Part shown: piece by piece, positions 1 through 6,744 of the stretch
Layout of the letters: each line of letters starts with the position of its first letter
How positions within the stretch are numbered: position 1 is the first letter of the stretch
Source: SB25 sp050180705
GTDB lineage: Bacteria; Bacteroidota; Bacteroidia; Bacteroidales; Tenuifilaceae
Direction of reading: 5' to 3'
Assembly: GCA_050180705.1 (NCBI GenBank)
Contig: JBFXDX010000007.1
Location: 1 to 64,000 of the forward strand
Length of the DNA: 64,000 nt
Program-made: the position numbers and the translations under genes
The notes under the pieces: generated by a model
Database searches by the model: none
Told to the model about the DNA's origin: nothing
What the model saw: only the letters and a program-made list of their open reading frames with translations

Positions 1-431
1 GTATTGCCCAACCGCGTACTGGTTGTATCAAAATCGGCAAATAATCCTTTTATATCCGATTCGGATGGAAAACCATTTGCCGAACTTTCAATAGCATCGA
101 ATATAGCTTTTAAATCGGTATTAAGGTTGGGGTTGGTATGGGCTGTTTTGGCAACATTTACAAACAGTTGACCCGGATAAATAAAATAGCCTTTTGTCTT
201 AATGGCATCTTCTTTTATTTCAGGTGTTATAACATCATCGGGCAATTGCGCATAGTTAATGCTTTTATCACCCCCTTCGATGTAATTGGTAAAGTTTTCA
301 CTAATAAAGCGGTAGAAAAGTGTACCTAAAACAAACTGTTTAAAATCCCATCCATCCACTGAACCCCGAACCTCGTTGGCTATTTTCCATATTTTAGCTT
401 GGAGTTCAGCTCTTTGTATTGTGCTAGTCAT
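1..431 (-). CDS. hsdM: Type I restriction-modification methylase subunit HsdM, N-terminal part (cut by window edge)
   Basis: The frame opens at the ATG at 431 and stays open to base 1, giving about 143 residues of an N-terminus. It begins MTSTIQRAELQAKIWKIANE and continues with VDGWDFKQFVLGTLFYRFIS, which is the HsdM N-terminal helical domain found before the N6-adenine methylase domain in type I enzymes. The catalytic NPPF motif would lie outside the window. In the family this subunit binds SAM and, with HsdS, methylates the recognition site. Its ATG overlaps the TAA of the upstream XRE gene by one base, so the two are translationally coupled. Family identity is strong; completeness of the system cannot be judged from here. 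Confidence 0.9.
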   Translation of the reverse strand, partial: MTSTIQRAELQAKIWKIANEVRGSVDGWDFKQFVLGTLFYRFISENFTNYIEGGDKSINYAQLPDDVITPEIKEDAIKTKGYFIYPGQLFVNVAKTAHTNPNLNTDLKAIFDAIESSANGFPSESDIKGLFADFDTTSTRLGN

Positions 432-619
432 TATTCTTCTTTTAATAAATCTTTTGTTTTAACATCTAGTATCTCAGCAATTTCGAAAAGTACCTCAAGT
501 CTCGGTTGTTGCCTGTTCTGCACATAAGAATTTACCATATTGTAGCTCTTTCCGAGTTTCTCTGCCAGCCAAGTCTGCTTGATGCCTTTCTCTTCGAGTA
601 CTTCTTTAATTCGATTCAT
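431..619 (-). CDS. Small XRE-family helix-turn-helix regulator, probable controller of the hsd operon
   Basis: A 62-residue protein that is nearly all one HTH_3 domain: KGIKQTWLAEKLGKSYNMVN forms helix 2, turn and recognition helix at about residues 11-30, followed by the usual SYVQNRQQPRLEVLFEIAEIL support helices. There is no second domain. Its stop codon overlaps the start of hsdM by one base, so it is the first gene of the restriction-modification operon. Controller proteins in this position bind a palindrome ahead of their own gene and time expression of the enzyme; the palindrome at 654-674 fits. The controller role is inference from position and size. Confidence 0.85.
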   Translation of the reverse strand: MNRIKEVLEEKGIKQTWLAEKLGKSYNMVNSYVQNRQQPRLEVLFEIAEILDVKTKDLLKEE

Positions 620-653
620 TCTGCTAAATTATTTTGTAGCTAAATATATATAA

Positions 654-674
654 TTATCTCATATTTCGAGATAA
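654..674. promoter_or_regulatory. Inverted repeat upstream of the XRE gene, candidate operator
   Basis: TTATCTC, a 7-base spacer, then GAGATAA: two perfect 7-base arms centred 45 bases before the XRE start codon at 619. Size and position are what a dimeric HTH controller would need for autoregulation. Binding is inferred. Confidence 0.5.
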
Positions 675-844
675 ATTTATTAAACCATTTGGGATGTGAG
701 AGCCAAGAACAACCCTTTTTAAATTTGGGTTATGAGTTGGCTTGTACCATTTGTAAATGTGCTGTTTTTGCGGTGGAATTTCTTTGTTGATGAGCGAAAA
801 AGCAAAAACATTTCCGCCCTGCTGGGGTCAGGAATATTGGCTAA

Positions 845-1095
845 TGAATGAGCCTACTAACTTCTGTCTTCTGTCTTCCAACTACTGTCTTTCAACTTCC
901 GTCTACCAACTTCCATCTTTCAACTTCCATCTTTCAACTTCCGTCTACCAACTTCCATCTTTCAACTTCCGTCTTTCAACTTCCGTCTTCCAACTTCCAT
1001 CTTCCAACTTCCGTCTTTCAACTTCCATCTTCCGTCTTCCATCTTCCATCTTCCATCTTCCAACTTCCGTCTACCAACTTCCGTTTTCTAATACC
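845..1095. repeat. Intergenic array of 7/14-bp pyrimidine-rich words
   Basis: About 250 bases built from words such as CTTCCAT, CTTCCGT, CTTTCAA and CTACCAA. Most repeat as 14-base units (CAACTTCC followed by RTCTWY); in the stretch around 1025-1060 the unit shortens to 7 bases. One strand is almost purely C and T with interspersed A. Open frames across it (for example 757-1104 and 848-1435) only reflect the period and show repeated low-complexity peptides with no start signal, so I do not call genes here. Confidence 0.85.
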
Positions 1096-1149
1096 ATATA
1101 CTAAACACAAAACACTTTTACCCCACCAACAACTTTCATCAACGAACTT

Positions 1150-1585
1150 CTATGTCAATCGCAATTGCTGCCCTGCCTGTTTCAATTGTTCATCTGTCAG
1201 ATTCAATTGTGCGCTTGTCAGATTCAATTGTTGTCCTGTCGATTGCAATTGTTCTCTTGTCAGATGCTTTCGCGCGTCTGTCAGATGCTTTCGCGCGTCT
1301 GTCAGATGCTTTCGCGCGCTTGTCAGATGCGTTCGCGCGCTTGTCAATGTCAATTGTTGTCAGTTCAATATCAATTGTTGTCAGTTCAACATTAATTGTT
1401 GTCAGTTCAATAGCTATTGTATGTCATGTCGATAGCTATTGTTGTCAGTTCAATATCGTTCGCGCGCTTGTCAATATCGTTCGCGCGTCTGTCAATGTCA
1501 TTCGCGCGCTCGCCGTCGTCATTGTATGTCATGTCGATAGCTATTGTTGTCAGTTCAATAGCTATTGTATGTCATGTCAATTGCA
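1150..1585. repeat. Intergenic 21-bp tandem array built of heptamers
   Basis: From about 1198 the sequence repeats every 21 bases. Early units start TGTCAGATTC; units at 1261, 1282, 1303 and 1324 are near-identical and carry CAGATGCTTTCGCGCG; later units are combinations of the heptamers GTCAGTT, CAATATC, AATTGTT and TTCGCGCG. Modules are swapped between units, so the array is a mosaic rather than a simple duplication. Because 21 is divisible by 3, four frames stay open (for example 1150-1353 on the minus strand encodes heptad-like LTDARKH repeats), but stops interrupt every one and no promoter is visible. Confidence 0.85.
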
Positions 1586-1779
1586 TATGCAATACCAAAT
1601 GTAATCACATATGCATCTAATTTTGTTGTTAATAGGTAGATTTGCTGTATAAATTGGTTTGTTGTTGCTCGTGAAGAGATGTGTTCCTTCCTCTAGCGTT
1701 TGAATTCTAGCTTCCGTTAACTTCGTCTAACTTTTAAATTCTGGATTCCTCCACCAAGTTTCCTTTTTTATCTAATAAT

Positions 1780-1807
1780 AAAAAAAGGTGAATTGCTTCA
1801 CCCTTTT
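1780..1807 (-). terminator. Rho-independent terminator after the VOC/SDR operon
   Basis: Read on the minus strand: AAAGGGTGAA, loop GCAA, TTCACCTTTT followed by a T run. It begins 5 bases beyond the stop codon of the VOC gene. Confidence 0.85.
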
Positions 1808-1811
1808 CTTA

Positions 1812-2891
1812 CTATATATCATTCGCTTTTTTCAAGCTTAGCATTTTTATAATCCAGCGTGGTATTGGTTTGTTCGGATCGCGTTTGTCCATGTTTAGCT
1901 GAATTCCCAACGGTTTAAGTAATGGAATACGGTGTGTCTCCACAAACTCAATTAATGTACCATCAGGATCCTCAATGTAGGTGAAATGCCCTGCAGCCTC
2001 GCCCATATCGAAACTGCCCTTATCGTTGTGCTTAACGTTGGAGTTTACTGTGAACGGGAAACCTTGCGAGTTGCAAACTTTCTCAAGGGAATCCATATTC
2101 TTCATATCGAAGCAAAGGTGGATAAAGCCTAAATCGCCCCAGAAACGGTTCTTGAATATCTTGCTTGGTATTCTATCGGTACACTGAACCAATTCGATGT
2201 ACGATGTTCCAAAGAATTCGGCAAAGCCACCATGACGGGGTTTCGAATGTGTTAAAAGAACACGGCGGAACTCTCCATCGCCACCAGGCAGCGAGATAAG
2301 ATCATCAAACTTACCTGTTTTATCGTAAACAATCTTGTCGTAGCCTAGAATCGTTTGGTAAACCCTTAACGAATCCTCAATTTTGCTAACTCCAATAATT
2401 GCACCTCCCATACCTGAGGTTGCCTTGTTTTTGCTTACAAAAACAAATTTCTCCTCGTAAATCTCGAAATGATTACCATATGGATCTTTAACAAAGAAGT
2501 GCATATTTCCATTGGGATCTTCCGAAGGTTGGTTTAAAGGATTGATGCCTTTTGATTTGAAAAACTCGTATGCCTTTTTAACATCGGGGCTTTTTACCTT
2601 TGCGGCGAAAATACCAAAATCGCCAATTTGTACATGGATTTCGGGCATCATTGGGGTACGCCCTTTGTACTGCCAAATTTCCATTCCACCACCTCCTTGC
2701 ATATTCAACGCAAGTGCTGCCTGTCGTTGTTGTGGTTGACCTCCAGTGTAAGGCAACATTAGTTCAGCGACGGTGTCATCTTCAAAGATGCGGATATCAA
2801 AACCTAAATATTCCTTATACCATTTCCAGGCCTGGCGCATATTACTTACACCAACACCAACCTGCTGAATTCCATATATTATCTTTTCCAT
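1812..2891 (-). CDS. VOC (glyoxalase/dioxygenase superfamily) protein with two VOC units
   Basis: A 359-residue cytosolic protein with two VOC modules, roughly residues 5-150 and 160-325. The first ends with DPYGNHFEIYEE and the second with EDPDGTLIEFVET, each giving the Glu metal ligand of the fold; GFIHLCFD in the second unit gives a His ligand, while the corresponding site near the N-terminus is Gln (IQQVGVGV). The double-module layout is that of extradiol dioxygenases and 4-hydroxyphenylpyruvate-like enzymes, but no specific substrate can be read from it. It lies 11 bases after the SDR gene 2903-3700 in the same direction and is followed directly by a terminator, so the two form an operon. 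Confidence 0.8.
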   Translation of the reverse strand: MEKIIYGIQQVGVGVSNMRQAWKWYKEYLGFDIRIFEDDTVAELMLPYTGGQPQQRQAALALNMQGGGGMEIWQYKGRTPMMPEIHVQIGDFGIFAAKVKSPDVKKAYEFFKSKGINPLNQPSEDPNGNMHFFVKDPYGNHFEIYEEKFVFVSKNKATSGMGGAIIGVSKIEDSLRVYQTILGYDKIVYDKTGKFDDLISLPGGDGEFRRVLLTHSKPRHGGFAEFFGTSYIELVQCTDRIPSKIFKNRFWGDLGFIHLCFDMKNMDSLEKVCNSQGFPFTVNSNVKHNDKGSFDMGEAAGHFTYIEDPDGTLIEFVETHRIPLLKPLGIQLNMDKRDPNKPIPRWIIKMLSLKKANDI

Positions 2892-2902
2892 GGATTGAAT
2901 TA

Positions 2903-3700
2903 TTATGTTCGACTTATTTTGTGTACAATTTTGAAGAAGATTGACGGGAATAGCCTTTTGATATGAACAGCCATGAGTTCACCTTTGCCTATCAATATTT
3001 CGGCCTTTCGTTTCTTAATCGCTTTGATATAGCGCTTGGCACACTCCTCGGCCGATAGGCCATTGTCTTGTCCCGGATCCATTACTCCGTGAGCCTTGCC
3101 ATTCTGATCAATGGCGTGGAGCGATATGTTGGTTTTTATTCGTCCGGGGTAGGCTATGGTTACCGATACATTGTATGGTAGCATTTCAACCCGGAGTGTT
3201 TCGAAGAATCCTTGAATGGCGTGCTTTGCTGCAGCGTATGCCGAGCGTAACGGGAATCCGAATTTCCCAGATATGCTGCTGGTTGCTGCAATATAACCTT
3301 CCTTTGCAGCAATCATGCCGGGTAAAACCGATTTGGTAAGGATAACATAGGAGAAGTAATCAATCTCCATAAGTTTCCTGTCAATTTCCACAGGAGTATC
3401 AATAACCATTGCCCGTTGGCTAATACCTCCATTGTTAATTAGAAGGTATATGGTGCCATATTTGCTGATGGTATTGTCGGCTACGTGTTTTACTTCCTGA
3501 GGATTGGAAAGATCGATAGGAACTTCAACGCAGAATTCGGTGTAGCTCCTGCAAACTTTAGCGGCATCGCTAAGTTCTGTTGCATTATTGGATGAGATAA
3601 TTAGTTTGGCACCCTCTTTGGCCAACGCAATGGCAATTTCTTTACCTATTCCCGATGAGGCTCCTGTAATCCAAACTAATCGATCTTTAAAACTTACCAT
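2903..3700 (-). CDS. Short-chain dehydrogenase/reductase (SDR) family oxidoreductase
   Basis: A 265-residue classical SDR. The nucleotide-binding TGASSGIG is at residues 12-19, the NNAG position reads NNGG (89-92), the catalytic Ser is in SSISG (about 142), and YAAAK gives Tyr155 and Lys159. The C-terminal segment after residue 240 (KRLFPSIFFKIVHKI) is basic and hydrophobic and may associate with membrane, as in the DHRS7-like branch of the family. Such enzymes reduce or oxidise alcohol/ketone groups with NAD(P)H; the substrate is unknown. First gene of a two-gene operon with the VOC protein. Confidence 0.9.
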   Translation of the reverse strand: MVSFKDRLVWITGASSGIGKEIAIALAKEGAKLIISSNNATELSDAAKVCRSYTEFCVEVPIDLSNPQEVKHVADNTISKYGTIYLLINNGGISQRAMVIDTPVEIDRKLMEIDYFSYVILTKSVLPGMIAAKEGYIAATSSISGKFGFPLRSAYAAAKHAIQGFFETLRVEMLPYNVSVTIAYPGRIKTNISLHAIDQNGKAHGVMDPGQDNGLSAEECAKRYIKAIKKRKAEILIGKGELMAVHIKRLFPSIFFKIVHKISRT

Positions 3701-3797
3701 ATTATCAATATAAATATCATTGCAGTTTTTATCTGCAAAAAATTAGACTCCAAAAGTAAGTTTTTTTATGGAACAGGAATATGTCGGGAGCGTAATC

Positions 3798-4256
3798 TTA
3801 GTATTCTTTTTTGGATACCAAGGTTCCCTTTTCGTCGTAAATTAACCAAGTACCGTGCTTTTCGCCATTGAGATACTCCATGTCGTAACGAAGGGTTCCG
3901 TTTTCGTCCCAAACAAACCATTTACCGTGTTTTTTACCCATCGAAAAGGTTGCTTCGGATAATTTTACTCCATTTTCGTTCCATGTTTCCCAAACGTTAT
4001 CCTTTTCGCCGTTGGAATAGGAGCGAATCTCGTTTAACTTTCCAGTTTTAAAGAATATTTTAGTCTTTCCGTTGAGTTGTCCATTTGTGATGGGCATTTC
4101 AGATTTAATTGAGCCATCCTCGTAGTACTCTTTGTATGTACCGCTATATAGATTGCCTTTTTCGTCGATAAATTTTCCGTCTTTTTCAACAACCTTTTGC
4201 TGTGCAAAAACCCCAATGGGAATAACGAAAAGTATAATCAATGTAAATAGTCTCAT
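3798..4256 (-). CDS. Exported MORN-repeat (YwqK-like) protein
   Basis: After the ATG at 4256 comes a clear signal peptide, MRLFTLIILFVIPIGVFAQQ, then about 130 residues of MORN-like repeats: YEDGSIKSEMPITNGQLNGK, TGKLNEIRSYSNGEKD, NENGVKLSEATFSMGKKHGK, DENGTLRYDMEYLNGEKHG. This is the toxin-antitoxin YwqK-antitoxin family by current naming, although in Bacteroidota most members are stand-alone secreted proteins without a toxin. An earlier in-frame ATG at 4283 adds nine residues (MKSLNKLEQ) that would spoil the signal peptide; I prefer 4256. No partner gene is adjacent. Role unknown. Confidence 0.8.
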   Translation of the reverse strand: MRLFTLIILFVIPIGVFAQQKVVEKDGKFIDEKGNLYSGTYKEYYEDGSIKSEMPITNGQLNGKTKIFFKTGKLNEIRSYSNGEKDNVWETWNENGVKLSEATFSMGKKHGKWFVWDENGTLRYDMEYLNGEKHGTWLIYDEKGTLVSKKEY

Positions 4257-4385
4257 TTGTTCTAGTTTATTAAGAGATTTCATTAATGTCTAAATATAAG
4301 TAAAACTAAACAATAATTGGTTTGGTTATTTAATGTAAAAAGTAATTTATTTGTTTGCATTCCTGTATATGCAGAAAATTAGTAA

Positions 4386-4415
4386 GGAAAAAGATTCCGG
4401 GCCTAGACCCGGAAT
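4386..4415 (-). terminator. Terminator after the beta-helix lipoprotein gene
   Basis: On the minus strand ATTCCGGG, 6-base loop, CCCGGAAT, then CTTTTTCC. It lies 32 bases past the stop of the gene at 4447-5799. Confidence 0.8.
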
Positions 4416-4446
4416 GTCTTCTTCCTTGACATTTGTGTAGAAACGA

Positions 4447-5799
4447 TTAGTAAACGGTATTTTCAGGATCCCAGTTACACCAGTCGGCTGTCCAGTTTTG
4501 GCTTCCAAATGCACCGATGTAAGAAACTGTTTCGAATGATGAAAGTCCTGTAAACGAAGCACCTGATAGTACGGGGGAACCCGATTGTGGCATTGCATTT
4601 ACATCGCCCCAGTTCCATGCGTTGGTTAGCTGAAGGTTTGCATTCTCGGTAAGGATTGAGTTGCCACCATTGCTCCAGATTGTTTCGTACTCAGCTTGGG
4701 TTGGGCTGCTACCATCGGTTTTTGCTTCAAAGTCCTTAACCATTCCAGCCATAATACAATTCTTAATTTCGGGACCCGATGTTGCGTTATACTCTAGCAT
4801 TGTTGGTCCTTCTAATCTTACGCCAATTGCAAAACCTGCAATTATTGAGTTGTATAGGCTAAGGTGTGTATTTCTTCTAAGTCTTAATCCATATTTATGG
4901 TTAGGATTTACATTGGCTTGATCTTTTGTTGCGTAAGGGCCTAGTATTGTAATGTTGCTGAACTTTGCTGAAGTTAGAGGTGAGTTTGATGAACCATTGG
5001 CGTCGTTGTCGGATTCAAAACCATTCGATGCATCAGACTTATCGGCTTCGGCAGTACCGCGAAGAATTAAACCAAACTGAACGTTTCCACAGTAGCCATT
5101 ATCGGTATCGAAATCGTCGTCGCCACCACGGTAAGAAACTAAGTGATTTGCATTTACAGTTCCGCCAAACCACTCGAAAGAGTCATCACGACCAAATGAT
5201 ACTTGAACATACTCAATTGTAGTACCGCTTCCAACACCACCCATTGTTAAACCATTAATCTCGTTACCGCTGGTTACCTCGTAACCTGCAAACTCGATAC
5301 GAACATAGCGAAGAACACCAGAGTTATCGGTAGCTACAGTTCCGCCATAAATAGCACCAGTACCACCTTCTAGTTCGGCTTCGCCACCGGTAATGTTGAT
5401 AGGTGCTTTTCCGCACATAATAACACCCGCCCAATCGCCAGGTTTACGTTCACCAGGAGCTTTGTCACTGGTAAAAACAATTGGCTTCGATTGAGTTCCT
5501 TCTGCCATAATTTTACCGCCACGTTCGATAATTAAACAAGCCTTAGTGTCGCTTAACCCTTTAATAACGGTTCCTGGTTCAATGGTAAGGGTAACACCGT
5601 CCTTAACGTAAACATATCCGTCTAGAACAATGGTATCTTGTTCTTCCCAAGTTGTGTTCTCGGTGATGTCGCCCGATATTGTTACTTTTTCACCTTTTGG
5701 AGTGGAATCGTCATCGTCACTGCATGATGAAAATACAATACCCATTGCTAATAGGGCTAAAGCAAAAATCTTTAAGTTTAATAGGTTCTTCATTTTCAT
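4447..5799 (-). CDS. Surface-type beta-helix lipoprotein, putative phosphate-starvation protein
   Basis: 450 residues. The signal ends in a lipobox VFSSC with Cys26, followed by SDDDD, the acidic start that marks lipoproteins for surface export in Bacteroidota. The body is rich in Gly and Asn and begins with the segment ITENTTWEEQDTIVLDGYVY and LTIEPGTVIKG, typical of right-handed parallel beta-helix proteins often annotated (without good reason) as multidrug transporter or T9SS-target proteins. No T9SS C-terminal domain is visible. The gene stands alone between two terminators, with a -7 element at 5833-5840 and five 11-bp-phased TAAC repeats at 5861-5910. Together with the TonB receptor downstream on the map this suggests a Pho-regulated outer-membrane system; the ligand is unknown. 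Confidence 0.8.
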   Translation of the reverse strand: MKMKNLLNLKIFALALLAMGIVFSSCSDDDDSTPKGEKVTISGDITENTTWEEQDTIVLDGYVYVKDGVTLTIEPGTVIKGLSDTKACLIIERGGKIMAEGTQSKPIVFTSDKAPGERKPGDWAGVIMCGKAPINITGGEAELEGGTGAIYGGTVATDNSGVLRYVRIEFAGYEVTSGNEINGLTMGGVGSGTTIEYVQVSFGRDDSFEWFGGTVNANHLVSYRGGDDDFDTDNGYCGNVQFGLILRGTAEADKSDASNGFESDNDANGSSNSPLTSAKFSNITILGPYATKDQANVNPNHKYGLRLRRNTHLSLYNSIIAGFAIGVRLEGPTMLEYNATSGPEIKNCIMAGMVKDFEAKTDGSSPTQAEYETIWSNGGNSILTENANLQLTNAWNWGDVNAMPQSGSPVLSGASFTGLSSFETVSYIGAFGSQNWTADWCNWDPENTVY

Positions 5800-5832
5800 A
5801 ATTTATTTAGTTTTTGAAAGAATTTTCTGATA

Positions 5833-5840
5833 CAAAAGTA
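5833..5840 (-). promoter_or_regulatory. -7 promoter element of the beta-helix lipoprotein gene
   Basis: Minus-strand TACTTTTG, a perfect match to TAnnTTTG, 33 bases before the start codon at 5799 and 20 bases downstream of the last repeat of the proposed Pho box. Confidence 0.7.
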
Positions 5841-5860
5841 GTGGAGTGCATTGTAGAACG

Positions 5861-5910
5861 GGTTAAGTGAAAATTACGCTTATGTTACATGTTTGTTAGG
5901 GAAGTGTTAA
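5861..5910 (-). promoter_or_regulatory. Putative Pho box, five phased repeats
   Basis: On the minus strand the hexamers TTAACA, CTAACA, GTAACA, GTAATT and TTAACC begin at 5910, 5899, 5888, 5877 and 5866, exactly 11 bases apart. The 11-base spacing is that of PhoB, PhoP and SphR sites in other phyla. It ends 20 bases upstream of the -7 element, where a class II activator would sit. This is the longest copy in the window. Confidence 0.65.
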
Positions 5911-5976
5911 GTTGAAGATGTTGGAAGTAGAATGCCAGAAGAGGAAAATAGAAAGACCGAAAATTGATGGTTAAAT

Positions 5977-6012
5977 AAAAAACGCCAGAGTGCTATGGCA
6001 TCTGGCGTTTTT
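5977..6012 (-). terminator. Terminator after the small CarboxypepD_reg gene
   Basis: AAAAACGCCAGA, 11-base loop, TCTGGCGTTTTT; strong stem with A/T tails on both sides. It follows the stop at 6036 on the minus strand. Confidence 0.9.
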
Positions 6013-6035
6013 GTGTTGCAAACCAATTAAATAAA

Positions 6036-6389
6036 TTAATTCTTTACAGGGTTTAGTTCAACCTTGATATTTTGCGATGTGTTTGTGTCAACTTTTACTT
6101 CCTGTGGGTTGTATGAAATTAAGTTGGCGTTAATCGAAACTGTTTTCTCATTCAGTATTGTTGCGCTAAAGTTTCCATCAAAATCGGTATAGGTGGTTGT
6201 GTTATTCACCTTAACCGCTACACCTGCAAGAGACTCTCCGGTAACCTTATCAACAACCTGCCCGTTGATTGTTAGTGTTGCAGAATTTGCACTATTCACA
6301 TCGTTTTTAATGTCACCATCAACATTTGCTTGTGCGTTAATTGAAATTGCTACCAGCGCTGCTATAAAAATTTTACCAATTGTTTTCAT
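6036..6389 (-). CDS. Small exported CarboxypepD_reg-like (beta-sandwich) protein
   Basis: 117 residues from the ATG at 6389. Signal peptide MKTIGKIFIAALVAISINAQ, then one CarboxypepD_reg-like domain: INGQVVDKVTGESLAGVAVK, TTTYTDFDGNFSATI, ending in VELNPVKN. The domain is the same as the N-terminal one of many TonB receptors but stands alone here, so this is probably a periplasmic or outer-membrane accessory protein. A longer frame begins 14 codons earlier (6431) but overlaps the promoter region and lacks signal-peptide logic. Flanked by terminators; preceded by a Pho-type box at 6464-6480. Role inferred from context with the receptor at 6745-9579. Confidence 0.8.
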   Translation of the reverse strand: MKTIGKIFIAALVAISINAQANVDGDIKNDVNSANSATLTINGQVVDKVTGESLAGVAVKVNNTTTYTDFDGNFSATILNEKTVSINANLISYNPQEVKVDTNTSQNIKVELNPVKN

Positions 6390-6463
6390 CGTTTTATGTT
6401 TTAATTTCTGAAGCAAATCTACACCCTGCACATTACCTGAATATTACACAAAAGTGATTTAAA

Positions 6464-6480
6464 TGTTAAGATTAGGTTAA
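6464..6480 (-). promoter_or_regulatory. Putative Pho box, two phased repeats
   Basis: Minus-strand TTAACC at 6480 and TTAACA at 6469, 11 bases apart, followed by CACTTTTG at 6449-6456, one mismatch from the TAnnTTTG -7 element. It precedes the start at 6389 by 75 bases. Confidence 0.6.
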
Positions 6481-6520
6481 GTCGATGCGATAGGAGAAGA
6501 TCTTGATTCTTACGATCAAT

Positions 6521-6700
6521 GAATGACGTTAAACGTGAGATGTTAAAAGTTGGAAAGTTTCAGAAGTTAGACGAAGTTAATAACGTTAAACGTGAGATGT
6601 TAAACGTTAAAAGGAAGAAGTTAGAGGAGAACGGAAAACGGAGAACAGTAACCGTTAATCGTGAGACGTTAAAAGTTAAAGGGAAGAATTTCTTCACGAA
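6521..6700. repeat. Intergenic array of heptameric words (GTTAAAC family)
   Basis: The stretch consists largely of 7-base words GTTAAAC, GTGAGAT, GTTAAAA, GTTGGAA, with the run GTTAAACGTGAGATGTTAAA present at 6528 and 6585 and a decayed copy at 6654. An open frame on the plus strand (6519-6755) runs through it but encodes only KREMLKVK-like repeats. The 11-bp Pho spacing is not seen here, so I keep it apart from the Pho boxes. Confidence 0.7.
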
Positions 6701-6744
6701 CAACTATCAACCATCAACTCATCGTTCTTCACGATTAACCAGAA

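Noticed and set aside
1150..1353. Minus-strand ORF with heptad repeats resembling a coiled-coil protein
   Set aside because: Starts only at a TTG inside the array and is cut by a stop directly upstream; the heptads follow from the 21-bp period.
1150..1585. Possible CRISPR array
   Set aside because: Units are contiguous with no unique spacers, and no cas gene is present.
757..1620. Several long open frames on both strands across the repeat arrays
   Set aside because: They run through tandem repeats, encode only low-complexity peptides, overlap in several frames and have no start signal.
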